NCBI RefSeq assembly: GCF_001422735.1
Contig: NZ_LMLZ01000012.1
Location: 342,516-406,515 of the forward strand
Length of the DNA stretch: 64,000 nt
Origin: Acidovorax sp. Leaf78
Lineage (GTDB): Bacteria > Pseudomonadota > Gammaproteobacteria > Burkholderiales > Burkholderiaceae_C
Reading direction: 5' to 3'
Shown: piece by piece, positions 41,720 through 50,469 of the stretch
How positions within the stretch are numbered: the first letter of the stretch is position 1
Layout: each line of letters starts with the position of its first letter
Notes under the pieces: generated by a model
What the model was told of the DNA's origin: nothing
Database searches by the model: none
Seen by the model: the letters and a program-made list of their open reading frames with translations, nothing else
Translations under genes and position numbers: made by a program

Positions 41720-43234
41720 ATGGCAGGCAAGAAGCAAAAGCGGGCAGCGCCCACCTGGCTGGATCGCACCATCGGCTGGATCAGCCCGCGCGCAGGCCTG
41801 CGCAGAGCCAGTGCTCGTGAAATGCTTGGCCGAGCGTACGAAGGTGCCAGCCGCGCTGACGGATGGCGCCCTCGACGTGCTGGTGCCAGTGCACACGCCG
41901 ACTATTTGGCCGACGCGCGTGAGCTGCGACACCGCGCCCGCGCACTGGCCAGCAACGTCCCGGTGATCGCCCAGGCCGTCAATGTCATGGTGTCCTGCAC
42001 CATCGGTACGGGCATCGTGCCGCGGTGGGTCAACGACCTGGACGGACGCGTTGCAAAGCGCTGGAAGGACTGGGGCAAGCTGGCTGACTATGACGGCCTG
42101 CTTGACATCAACGGTCTCCAGGGCAAGGCCTGGGGAACCATGAAGGTGGATGGTGAGGTGCTGGCGCGTTTCCGCGAGCGGCGCATCGGCCCTACCGTGG
42201 TGCCGTTGCAGATCCAACTGCTGGAGATTGACTGGCTCGATGTGGAGCGCTGTGAGGTGCGCGGCACCAGCGAAGTGATCGCGGGTATTGAGTACGACAA
42301 GCGAGGGGCGCGGGTGGCCTATTGGCTTTTTGATCGCCATCCCGGGGACGTGGGCCTGCGTACTGCGCTGCGCGAAAGTCAGCGAGTTCCAGCGGACGAA
42401 ATCATTCACCTTTTCAACCCAGCCCGGCCAGGCCAACAGGCTGGCATTTCGGCCTTGGCCCCAGTCATTCCCACCGTGCGCGACCTGCAGGTGTACGAAG
42501 ATGCAGAGCAAGCCCGCAAGAATCTTGAAGCACGCATGGGCGCCATCGGGGAGTGGGATGAGTCGCTGCTCGATGGTGTGAAGGTTCCTGAGAATCTCAA
42601 TGGCGCGGGATCTGTCCCTGCAATGCTGGACCTGGGCGAGCTTGCAGGCGGGGGCATTGTGGGTCTGCCACCGGGCATGCGCAACCCGACTTTCGTGCAG
42701 CCTACGGCCGCGCCTGGCTACGTGGACTATGTCAAGCATCGGCAAAAGATCATCGCTGCTGGCATGGGTGTGCCGTATGAGTTCGTCACCGGCGACATGA
42801 GCGAGGTGAACTTCAGCAGCTCGCGCGTTCGCACCAACCAATACAAGCGGGACGTGGAGCGTGAGCAGTGGACGCTGATGGTCCCCATGTTCTGTGATCG
42901 CATTTCTACGCGATGGCTGTCGCTTATGGACCTGGTGGGATCTCCAGCGCCGCCTGATGTCTACCCAGACTGGACCACGCCCAAATGGGCCAGCGTGAAC
43001 CCCGTGCAGGACGTGGCTGCCGACCTCTCCGAGATAAAGGGGGGTCTTTCGTCCATCAGCGAAAAGATTCGCCAGCGCGGATACGACCCTGAACTGGTCC
43101 ACGCTGAACTTAAAAGCGATCTTGAGCGATTGAAAAACGATGGCACCCTGCCCCTGCTGGCCGCGTTGCTCGGTGCTCAGAACCCGCTCGACCTGTTGGC
43201 AAGTCTCGGGGGCGAGAAAGACGGCCAAAAATAG
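41720..43234 (+). CDS. Phage portal protein, lambda family
   Basis: 504 residues. It forms the dodecameric vertex through which DNA enters. Its opening WLDRTIGWISPRAGLRRASAREML and internal DADYLADARELRHRARALASN-like segment, with DWLDVERCEVRG and EFVTGDMSEVNFSSSRV, fit lambda gpB-type portals. Full length for the family. It ends directly in the second 48-base repeat. Confidence 0.92.
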   Translation: MAGKKQKRAAPTWLDRTIGWISPRAGLRRASAREMLGRAYEGASRADGWRPRRAGASAHADYLADARELRHRARALASNVPVIAQAVNVMVSCTIGTGIVPRWVNDLDGRVAKRWKDWGKLADYDGLLDINGLQGKAWGTMKVDGEVLARFRERRIGPTVVPLQIQLLEIDWLDVERCEVRGTSEVIAGIEYDKRGARVAYWLFDRHPGDVGLRTALRESQRVPADEIIHLFNPARPGQQAGISALAPVIPTVRDLQVYEDAEQARKNLEARMGAIGEWDESLLDGVKVPENLNGAGSVPAMLDLGELAGGGIVGLPPGMRNPTFVQPTAAPGYVDYVKHRQKIIAAGMGVPYEFVTGDMSEVNFSSSRVRTNQYKRDVEREQWTLMVPMFCDRISTRWLSLMDLVGSPAPPDVYPDWTTPKWASVNPVQDVAADLSEIKGGLSSISEKIRQRGYDPELVHAELKSDLERLKNDGTLPLLAALLGAQNPLDLLASLGGEKDGQK

Positions 43235-43280
43235 TGACAGTTTTTCCGGGAAATGGCACAGCTAAACCGGAACACTGCGG
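43233..43280. repeat. 48-base intergenic repeat, copy 2
   Basis: Nearly identical to 41443-41490 over its first 26 bases (one difference, TGGCAC for TGTCAC) and about 75% afterwards. It fills the space between the portal stop and the next ATG. Confidence 0.8.
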
Positions 43281-43283
43281 CCC

Positions 43284-45368
43284 ATGCCTCAAGCCGCAGC
43301 ACCCAACCCCACCACCCATCAGCGTGACGTGCGAGACCTGCCGGTGCAGGTGCGCGCGGCCACGCTGGTGCCCGCAACATTCAATGAAGCCGACAACACC
43401 GTAGAGGTGGTTTGGACGCAAGGCGCCACGGTTCGCCGTTACGACTACTGGGAAGGCCGGCCCTACGACGAAGCGCTCGACGTCACCGACGAAGCGGTCG
43501 ACATGACCCGTTTTGACGCAGGCACCGTGCAAGTGCTGGACGGGCACCGGGTCTATGGCGGCGTCAATGCCATCCTGGGCATTGCCGAGCGGGGCTGGAT
43601 CGCCGATGGAGAAGGCCGGGCGACCATCCGCCTGAGTCAGCGTCCCGAAGTGGCAGGCATCGTGGCTGACATTCGTGCCGGTGTCATCCGCGCCATCAGC
43701 TTTGGCTATAGCGTGCAGCAGTACGCCATCACCCCAGGCACGCAGCGCACTGACGGCGGCACCATCGATCTGTACCGCGCAGTGCGCTGGATGCCGCAAG
43801 AAATTTCTTTCGTGACCGTACCCGCCGACGCCGGCGCAGGCACGCGGTCCGCCCCCCAAGCCTCGCAACAGCAGGGCGCCCAGCCGGGCGGCCTGCCGTG
43901 CGAATTCGTCCGGGCAGCCGCCCATCCATCCGCAACTCAGGAGCAACGCATGCCCCAAGCAAACACGCAGGGCGACGGCGGCACCGCCGACACCCAACAA
44001 ACCGCCGCTAACGCTGGCGACAACACGGCCAACCGCGCCGCACCGAACTCTGGCGCAGCGCCAGTAGTTGCCGTGGTCGGTGACGGCACCCGCGCCGCCG
44101 ACGTTTTGGCTTTGTGCCAGCGACACGGCGCGACGGAACTGGCGGAGAACCTCCTGCGTCAAAATGCCACCGTTGACCAGGCCCGCGCCGCGATCCTCGA
44201 CCGCATGGACGCCGCCGACCAGGGCCGGCGTGGCGGTAGCACCGTAAGCGTGCAGACCGTTCGTGACGAGCACGACACCCGCATGAGTGGCATGGAAGAA
44301 GCCATCATGAGCCGCCTGGACCCTCGCGCCCAGCTCACCGACTTGGGCCGCCAGTACCGTGGCCTGTCGCTGACCGAAATGGCGCGCGAGGCGCTGGAAG
44401 GTCTGGGTTGCTCCACGCGTGGCCTGTCTCGAAACGAGATCGCCACGCGTGCCTTTCAGGTGCGGGCCACGGGCTATCACACTACTGGCGACTTCCCCGG
44501 CCTGTTGGGCGGTGTCGGCGCGCGCCGCCTGCGCGCTGCTTATGAGCTGGCTCCCACCACATTCCAGCTGTGGGCTCGCCGTGCGCCCAACCTGCCTGAT
44601 TTCCGCATCACGAACGTGCTCGCGGTGGGTGGCGCGCCTGAGTTGAAAAAGCTCAATGAGGCAGGCGAATACACGTACGGCACCATCAGTGAAGACGCCA
44701 CCAGCTACCGCGCCTTCAGCTATGGCCGCGCCATCGCCATGACTCGCCAAATGTTCGTCAACGACGACCTGGGCGCGTTCGACCGACTGCTGCAGCGCTT
44801 CGGTGAGTCTGCCCGCCGTCTGGAAAACCGCTTGGTGTACGACCAGATCACCAGCAACCCGCTGATGCAGGACGGTGTTGCGCTGTTCCATGCGACCCAC
44901 GGCAACCTGTTGGCCGCCACCAGCACCTTGACGCTCGAAAACATGGGCAAGGTTCGGGCGTTGATGCGCAAGCAGAAGGATCTGGACGGCAAGACTCAGC
45001 TGAACCTGGCGCCGGCCTACCTGATCGTTCCGTCCGATCTTGAGCAGGCAGCCTATCAGTTCACCAGCTCGAACTACGCTCCGGCCACTATGGCCGACGT
45101 CAATGAGTTCCGTGCTGGCGGTCGCACTGCGGTGGAGCCCATCGTGGAGCCGCTGCTGGACGAAGTCAGTGCCGCCGCCTGGTTCATGGCCGCGCGCTCC
45201 GGTCAGATTGACACCGTCGAATACGCCTATGTGGATGGCTCCGAAGGCGTGCGCACCGAGACCTTTGCCAGCGAAGACATCGACGGTGTGAAGGTTCGCG
45301 CCACTCTGGACTTTGCTGCGAAGGTCATCGACTGGCGCGGCCTGGCCAAGGCCAACGGCACGTCCTGA
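43284..45368 (+). CDS. Prohead protease-major capsid fusion protein
   Basis: 694 residues in one frame. Residues 1-190 are an HK97-type (U35) protease with catalytic His88 in VLDGHRVYG and Ser139 in IRAISFGYS. Residues about 190-330 are a linker rich in Gln, Ala and Asp, presumably scaffold-like. Residues about 340-694 are an HK97-fold major capsid protein (DLGRQYRGLSLTEMAREALEG ... FRITNVLAVGGAPELKKLNE). An internal ATG with a strong ribosome site could make capsid without protease. Fused arrangements are known in prophages of this group. Confidence 0.88.
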   Translation: MPQAAAPNPTTHQRDVRDLPVQVRAATLVPATFNEADNTVEVVWTQGATVRRYDYWEGRPYDEALDVTDEAVDMTRFDAGTVQVLDGHRVYGGVNAILGIAERGWIADGEGRATIRLSQRPEVAGIVADIRAGVIRAISFGYSVQQYAITPGTQRTDGGTIDLYRAVRWMPQEISFVTVPADAGAGTRSAPQASQQQGAQPGGLPCEFVRAAAHPSATQEQRMPQANTQGDGGTADTQQTAANAGDNTANRAAPNSGAAPVVAVVGDGTRAADVLALCQRHGATELAENLLRQNATVDQARAAILDRMDAADQGRRGGSTVSVQTVRDEHDTRMSGMEEAIMSRLDPRAQLTDLGRQYRGLSLTEMAREALEGLGCSTRGLSRNEIATRAFQVRATGYHTTGDFPGLLGGVGARRLRAAYELAPTTFQLWARRAPNLPDFRITNVLAVGGAPELKKLNEAGEYTYGTISEDATSYRAFSYGRAIAMTRQMFVNDDLGAFDRLLQRFGESARRLENRLVYDQITSNPLMQDGVALFHATHGNLLAATSTLTLENMGKVRALMRKQKDLDGKTQLNLAPAYLIVPSDLEQAAYQFTSSNYAPATMADVNEFRAGGRTAVEPIVEPLLDEVSAAAWFMAARSGQIDTVEYAYVDGSEGVRTETFASEDIDGVKVRATLDFAAKVIDWRGLAKANGTS
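43938..43952 (+). promoter_or_regulatory. Internal ribosome site and start within the capsid fusion
   Basis: CAGGAG (43938-43943) lies six bases before an in-frame ATG (43950-43952, Met223). The product would be MPQANTQGDGG onward, 472 residues: linker plus capsid without the protease. This would give the copy-number ratio a capsid needs. Confidence 0.6.
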
Positions 45369-45432
45369 TCACACGGGCCCGGCTGGCGCTGCGGGCGCCA
45401 GCTGCCTTCCTTAATTTACTCGGAGAGAAACC

Positions 45433-45795
45433 ATGAAGAATTTTCGTCAAGCTGGCAACGTGCTGTCCGTGGCTGCTGCTGCGGCTGCTGTTGCCTCCGG
45501 CCAGGTCGTGGTCGTTGGCTCCCTGATCGGCGTGGCGGCAACCCCCGCCGGCATCGGTCAGCCGTATGAGCTGAATCTCGACGGCGTCTATGAGGTGCCC
45601 AAGGCGGCAGGCTCTGCGTGGACGCAGGGTCAAACGCTAATGTGGGATGCATCCGCCAGCGCTTTCGCGCCGGTGGCCACTGCCGCGACAGGCGACGTGA
45701 ACGGTGCTGGCACCAGCGCGTGGGCGGTTGCTGCCTCTGCGGACACCTTGGGCCTGGTGCGCTTCGCTGGCAACCCTGGCACCGTCACCGCCTGA
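45433..45795 (+). CDS. Capsid decoration protein, DUF2190 type
   Basis: 120 residues. MKNFRQAGNVLSVAAAAAAV, VVVVGSLIGVAATPA and YEVPKAAGSAW match DUF2190 capsid cement proteins, which bind the mature capsid surface. Preceded by a GGAGAGAAACC ribosome site. It follows the capsid gene as expected. Confidence 0.8.
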   Translation: MKNFRQAGNVLSVAAAAAAVASGQVVVVGSLIGVAATPAGIGQPYELNLDGVYEVPKAAGSAWTQGQTLMWDASASAFAPVATAATGDVNGAGTSAWAVAASADTLGLVRFAGNPGTVTA

Positions 45796-45803
45796 TCGCC
45801 GCC

Positions 45804-46127
45804 ATGACCCTTGCGCCCTTCGCCGACCGTGCTGCCCGTCTGAATCGGGCGGTGGAGGCGCACCTGTCAAACGCCACCGCCACCTTTGAGGGTGGTCAGC
45901 CGTTCGGTGTGCAGTTGGAAAAAGGCCAGACCGACGGCTTTGGCGGGGCGGGCGGGGTGGTGGACGGGCCCGAGATCACCGTATCGCTCAACGTCGCAGC
46001 CCATGCCCCTGGCCTGGCTGAAGGCGGCCAGCTGGTGATTGATGGCGTGGTTTACACCGTCGGTGTCGGCGTGCAGCCGGACTCCAGCGGCTGGGCTTCT
46101 GGCCTGGTCATTTTCCGCAGGAGCTGA
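45804..46127 (+). CDS. Head completion protein, gpFII-like
   Basis: 107 residues from ATG 45804, eight bases after the decoration gene stop. Its short all-beta sequence (ATFEGGQPFGVQLEK ... YTVGVGVQPDSSGWASG) and position fit head-to-tail connector proteins of the gpFII group. Assignment is by position and pattern. Confidence 0.65.
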   Translation: MTLAPFADRAARLNRAVEAHLSNATATFEGGQPFGVQLEKGQTDGFGGAGGVVDGPEITVSLNVAAHAPGLAEGGQLVIDGVVYTVGVGVQPDSSGWASGLVIFRRS

Positions 46128-46131
46128 CGCA

Positions 46132-46560
46132 ATGTTTCTCGCACTCGCTGGCATCGCCACGCACCTGCGCAACGTGCCGCACTTTCAGTCGTGGTCCGTT
46201 CGCGACGGGCTGACGTCAGAGCCGCGCGACGCGGTGCCGTTTGTGGATGTGCGCTTTGAGGGTGCCACCGTGGGCGATGCCAAGGGCGCTTCGTCGGTCA
46301 ACGTCTCGCCTGTGGTGTCCGTGTCCATCGGCGTAGCCCGCAGCCCGGATGCTGCGGCCGATTTGCATGCGGCTTTCGCCGCAGCCATTAAGGCGCTGCA
46401 TGGGTTCAAGGTGCCAGGGGCCAATGAGACGAAGGACCTGTGGACGGCTTTGATTCTGGGCCAGGTGCGAGCCCTGGATCCATTCGATTCGGTGGTGGGC
46501 TGCCAGCTCATCTTCACTCTCGGCAAACGCTTTGAGGTGGGCGCCTGTGGCGCCTGCTGA
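46132..46560 (+). CDS. Tail terminator-like protein
   Basis: 142 residues. Starts MFLALAGIATHLRNVPHFQS, with a central alternating beta-alpha pattern and ends GAC GAC-type. The position between head completion and tail tube genes matches the tail terminator (gpU-like) slot. No enzymatic motif. Confidence 0.65.
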   Translation: MFLALAGIATHLRNVPHFQSWSVRDGLTSEPRDAVPFVDVRFEGATVGDAKGASSVNVSPVVSVSIGVARSPDAAADLHAAFAAAIKALHGFKVPGANETKDLWTALILGQVRALDPFDSVVGCQLIFTLGKRFEVGACGAC

Positions 46561-46578
46561 TTTCACAAGGATCACATC

Positions 46579-46773
46579 ATGAAGAAGCAACAAACGAAAA
46601 CGGTCGAGCTGCGCAAGCAACACGAACACGCAGGCCGTACCTACCCCAAGGGTGCGGAACTCACGCTGCCCGAAGGTAAGGCCGATTGGCTCATCGGCAC
46701 CAGGGTGGCCAAAGAGGTGGGGGCCGATTCCAAGGCGGACAGCCAGGCCGACGCCGGCAACGCTACCGCCTGA
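46579..46773 (+). CDS. Small structural-region protein
   Basis: 64 residues: MKKQQTKTVELRKQHEHAGR, then YPKGAELTLPEGKADWLIGT. This short beta-hairpin pattern (H-x-G-x-x-Y-x-x-G) is common next to tail tube genes in Burkholderiales phages. Role unknown. Confidence 0.65.
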   Translation: MKKQQTKTVELRKQHEHAGRTYPKGAELTLPEGKADWLIGTRVAKEVGADSKADSQADAGNATA

Positions 46774-46811
46774 ACCCGCCAGCCCATCCCACAACTCAAC
46801 AGGAGCACGCA

Positions 46812-47591
46812 ATGGAAAAGATGATTTGGGCCGGCCAAGGCCCCGTCGAGATCGGCATTTATGACCGCGTGAATGGTCGGGCTGCCATGGCCTACCTGAC
46901 CAAGCTGCGCGAGGTCGGCTGTAGTACTCGCACGTTGACCATGAGCCTCACCCAGGAAAAGAAGCCCATTAAGGAAACCTGCTCAGGCAATAAGCTGACG
47001 CTGGCGACGATTCCCGGTGCCAAGACGATGAACGTATCGCTCGAGCTGGTGGAGTTCAACGGCCCCATGTTCGCGGCGGCGCTGTTCTCGCAGCTGGCTG
47101 AGAACGACGATGGCACCGTGACCGCTGAGCAGTTCGCCACGCTGTCGGTGGGTGACACTTTCTTTCTGAAGCACCCCAACGCCAGCAGCATCGTGTTGGA
47201 AGACAGCACCGCCACGCCCGTCACGCTGATCGAGGGCACGCACTACGAGATCCTGAGCGCCGCTCACGGCACCGCCCGGCTGTTGTCGGTTGCGGGCATC
47301 GCGCAGCCGATATTTGCCGACTATGCCTACGGCGCATACGAAAGCATGGCCGCGTTCTCGCAGCCCAGCACCGTCGAGCGCGGGATGGTGTTTAGCGGAA
47401 TCAACCATGACGGCCGAAAGGCTCGGCTGATTGTTCCGCGCCTGGACCTCGCTATGGACGGCGATTTCTCGTGGATTCAGGATGAAGAGGCCTCTCTCAC
47501 CTTCAGCGGCGAGGCCTTGTACGTGCCCGAGCTGGCGGGCGATCCGCTCTATGGGTCCTTCGCCCGGGTTGACTGGCTGGCCGCCCCGTAA
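46812..47591 (+). CDS. Major tail tube protein
   Basis: 259 residues from ATG 46812 behind AGGAG. Beta-rich sequence (KKPIKETCSGNKLTLATIPG, TMNVSLELVEFNGPMFAAAL) and position before the tape measure gene identify the tail tube of a long-tailed siphophage. Confidence 0.78.
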   Translation: MEKMIWAGQGPVEIGIYDRVNGRAAMAYLTKLREVGCSTRTLTMSLTQEKKPIKETCSGNKLTLATIPGAKTMNVSLELVEFNGPMFAAALFSQLAENDDGTVTAEQFATLSVGDTFFLKHPNASSIVLEDSTATPVTLIEGTHYEILSAAHGTARLLSVAGIAQPIFADYAYGAYESMAAFSQPSTVERGMVFSGINHDGRKARLIVPRLDLAMDGDFSWIQDEEASLTFSGEALYVPELAGDPLYGSFARVDWLAAP

Positions 47592-47637
47592 CCCACCCCC
47601 ACCAACGCCAGCGCCGTAGGCGCTGAGCGCCTCCAAG

Positions 47638-47657
47638 TGCCGCCCCAAAAGGCGGCA
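47638..47657. other. Hairpin between tail tube and tape measure genes
   Basis: TGCCGCC-CCAAAA-GGCGGCA forms a seven-pair stem. No U-run follows, so it is not a clear terminator; it could limit read-through or protect the tube mRNA. The 113-base gap (47592-47704) holds no reading frame. Confidence 0.5.
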
Positions 47658-47704
47658 GTTGAAGCCGCTGCATTGCCTGAACCCTTCACACATCACCGCC
47701 CACC

Positions 47705-50464
47705 ATGGCCTTCAAGCCCATTGAGATCCTGATCAACGCTAAAGACGGTGCAAGCGCCGTGTTTGCGAACGTCCGGAGCGGGCTGTCCTCAATCGGTGAC
47801 CTTGCAAGCAGTCTGGCGGGGCGTCTTGCTGCAGTTTTCGCCATTGGCAACATGGCGCAGGCAGCAGCGGATATCGAGACACTGCAAGCTGGTCTGAAAG
47901 CGGTGAGCGGCAGCGCCGAGCAGGCTGGTAAGGACATGGAATTCGTCCGCCGCATGGCGAGTGTGGCCGGGGTGGATGTGGTCGAGACGGGGCGCGCGTT
48001 CCTGAGCCTGAGCGCTGCTACCAAGGGCACCGCCGTCGAAGGCGCGGCCACCCGGCAGGTCTTCGAGGCTGTGACAGTTGCCATGGCGCGCGCTGGTAAG
48101 GGCAGTGCCGAGACCAGCAACGCCCTGCAGGCCCTGGCGCAGATGGCCGGCAAGGGACAGGTGCAGATGGAAGAGCTCCGTGGCCAGCTTGGCGAGGCGC
48201 TGCCGGGCGCCCTGAATGCTGCCGCTGCCGGGCTGGGCGTTACCACCAAGGAATTGTCCGAGCTCGTGGAGCAGGGAAAGATCACTGCAGAAGACCTGTT
48301 CCCGGCGCTGGCCAAAGGCCTGAATGATCTGTATGGCTCGACTGGCGGCGCTCAAACTCTGGCGCAGGAGTTTGCAAACGTCAAGAATGCATTTACGGAC
48401 ATGGCGTCCAGCATTGGCGATGCCGGCGGGTTGTCTGCGCTGAAGACCGGGGCTGAGATTGCGCAGGCTGGCCTGGTGCTGCTGGATCACACTGTGGTGT
48501 CGCTGGGCAAGAGTATCGGCATCCTGATTGCTGCTGTTGCCAACTGGGACTTTTCGGGGCTGCAACAATCCTTTGCTGACCTCGAGGCAGAAGGCCGCGA
48601 CAAGCTGCTGAAGGCCGCCTCGCACAATGAAACGCTCCGCGCCGCCTTGAATCAGACGTCAGATGCGGCGCTGAAGATGGCGCTTGCCCAGCAACAAGCA
48701 GGCGATGCCGCCAGCCAGGCCGGCGCCAAGGCAGGCGCATCTGCCGATTCGTGGATCAAGCTCAATGTCGGTTACGGCCAGGTTCTGGTGAGCTTGCGCG
48801 ACCAGATCGCCGCAGCAGAGAAAGCGGTAGCCGCTCGTGAAGCTGAAGGGAAGGCGTCGGTGGCCCTGGCCGCAGCGTTCGGTACCGAGGCCGAAAAGCG
48901 TGCCGCGCAAGCCGCTGCGGCCGAGGCTGAGGCGGTAGCCCTCGACAACCTGTCACAGCTGCGCCAGACCGAGCTGGCCACCATGCAGGCGCAACTTGCT
49001 GCACTGAAGCAGGAGGCGGTCGAAAAGGGCAAGATCAGCAATGAGCGCTCGAAAGAGCTGGCCGAGCTCGAAAAGCAGATTGCCCTGCGGCAGCAAGACA
49101 CCGACAAAGCAGTGGCCCAAGCCCAGGCCGCGCGCCTGGTGGCCGAGCAGTCCAAGGCCCAGGCCGAAGCGTTGAGCGACAACTCTGCGCGCGTGGCTGA
49201 GCTGGGAGCCGCATGGGCCTCTGCCCGTGCGGAGCTCAACAGCATGGTCGTGGCGCAGGCTGGCGGCATGGCCTCGCTCAAGCAGGTGGAGCAGGCCGAG
49301 CTGGCTGCAGGTCGCGCCGCGCTGCTGTATCGGGATGCCCTGTCAGACCAGCTCAAGGCCATCAAAGCCAAAGCCGATGCGCAGCGCGCCAGCCTGGACC
49401 TGGAAGCTGCTTCTGTGCAGCTCGCCATGGCCCAGCAGCGCGCGGTGTATGAACTGGCGCGGGCTAGAGGGGACGAAGCGGGTGCTATCCGCGCCGCCAA
49501 CGAACTGCGCAAGCTGGAGATCCAGCTGGCTGAGCTGTCGGCGCGTGCGAAGCGCGCAGAGGGCGAGGCGGCGCTGGCTGCTGTGGCGGCCAAGCGGGCA
49601 GAGCTGATCGCATCCGGCCAATTGACCGATGTGAAGCGTCTGGAGCTGGACGCGGCCGAGAAGTCCGCGCAGGTCAAGATCAAAGAGGCGCAGATCGCCG
49701 AGGCCACCGCAAAGGGCTTGAAGGACTTGGCTGACGTTCACCGATCGCTGGGTTTTGAGGCCGGACGCGCTGTCAGTGGGCTGGAGTCCGTGACGTCTGC
49801 CCTGGGGCGTCAACGTGTGGCGCTGGCCGATCAATCAGACGCCATGGCAGAAATGCTCATGCGCTTCACCATGACCGCGAATATGAGCGAGCGTCAAATA
49901 GCACTGATCGAGCGCGAAACCGCTGCTATCGAGCGCCAGAACGAAGCCCGCAACAAGCGCCTGAACATCGACAAAGAGGGCTACTCCCTCAACACCGCCG
50001 GCGAGCGCGTGCTGGCTGGCGAGACGAAAGAGAACGTCGACAAAGACATTGCCGAGCGTTACGGCAAGGACAACGTCGACAACCCTGATGCCCAGCGGGC
50101 CCGCCAGCTGGCCACCATGCTCAAGCTCATGGCCCAGATCGGCGGCAACGTCTCCGACCAGGGCAGTAGCAATGAGATCGCCGCCATGCGCCGCGAGCTG
50201 CAAGAGCTTGAGGCCCGACTGCTCAATGGCGTCGGCGGATCGTCCAGCACCAGCTCATCCAGCAGCAGGCCTGCCGCGCCCACCACTGCCACCACCAGCA
50301 GCAGCGGCTCCAGCGGCCGGGGCGGCGGTAGCGGCATGTCCACGGGCATCACGATCAACGTGTACCCCGGTGCGGACCTGTCCAACCGTGCCGACGCTGA
50401 GCGCATGGCCCGCCAGCTGATTCCCGTTATCGAAAACCTGAACCGCCGGGGCATGCGCTCCTGA
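47705..50464 (+). CDS. Tail tape measure protein
   Basis: 919 residues; sets tail length and is ejected with DNA. A TMP motif near the start (GDLASSLAGRLAAVFAIGNMA ... GKGQVQMEELRGQLGEALPGAL and LGVTTKELSELVEQGKITAED) is followed by long Ala/Gln/Glu/Lys coiled coils and a Ser/Thr/Gly-rich C-terminus. At about 1.5 Angstrom per residue the tail would be near 140 nm. Confidence 0.9.
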   Translation: MAFKPIEILINAKDGASAVFANVRSGLSSIGDLASSLAGRLAAVFAIGNMAQAAADIETLQAGLKAVSGSAEQAGKDMEFVRRMASVAGVDVVETGRAFLSLSAATKGTAVEGAATRQVFEAVTVAMARAGKGSAETSNALQALAQMAGKGQVQMEELRGQLGEALPGALNAAAAGLGVTTKELSELVEQGKITAEDLFPALAKGLNDLYGSTGGAQTLAQEFANVKNAFTDMASSIGDAGGLSALKTGAEIAQAGLVLLDHTVVSLGKSIGILIAAVANWDFSGLQQSFADLEAEGRDKLLKAASHNETLRAALNQTSDAALKMALAQQQAGDAASQAGAKAGASADSWIKLNVGYGQVLVSLRDQIAAAEKAVAAREAEGKASVALAAAFGTEAEKRAAQAAAAEAEAVALDNLSQLRQTELATMQAQLAALKQEAVEKGKISNERSKELAELEKQIALRQQDTDKAVAQAQAARLVAEQSKAQAEALSDNSARVAELGAAWASARAELNSMVVAQAGGMASLKQVEQAELAAGRAALLYRDALSDQLKAIKAKADAQRASLDLEAASVQLAMAQQRAVYELARARGDEAGAIRAANELRKLEIQLAELSARAKRAEGEAALAAVAAKRAELIASGQLTDVKRLELDAAEKSAQVKIKEAQIAEATAKGLKDLADVHRSLGFEAGRAVSGLESVTSALGRQRVALADQSDAMAEMLMRFTMTANMSERQIALIERETAAIERQNEARNKRLNIDKEGYSLNTAGERVLAGETKENVDKDIAERYGKDNVDNPDAQRARQLATMLKLMAQIGGNVSDQGSSNEIAAMRRELQELEARLLNGVGGSSSTSSSSSRPAAPTTATTSSSGSSGRGGGSGMSTGITINVYPGADLSNRADAERMARQLIPVIENLNRRGMRS

Positions 50465-50469
50465 TCGCC

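Noticed and set aside
43110..44900. Minus-strand frame of 596 codons opposite the capsid gene
   Set aside because: Shadow frame with His/Gly/Arg-rich noise; the plus strand encodes protease and capsid.
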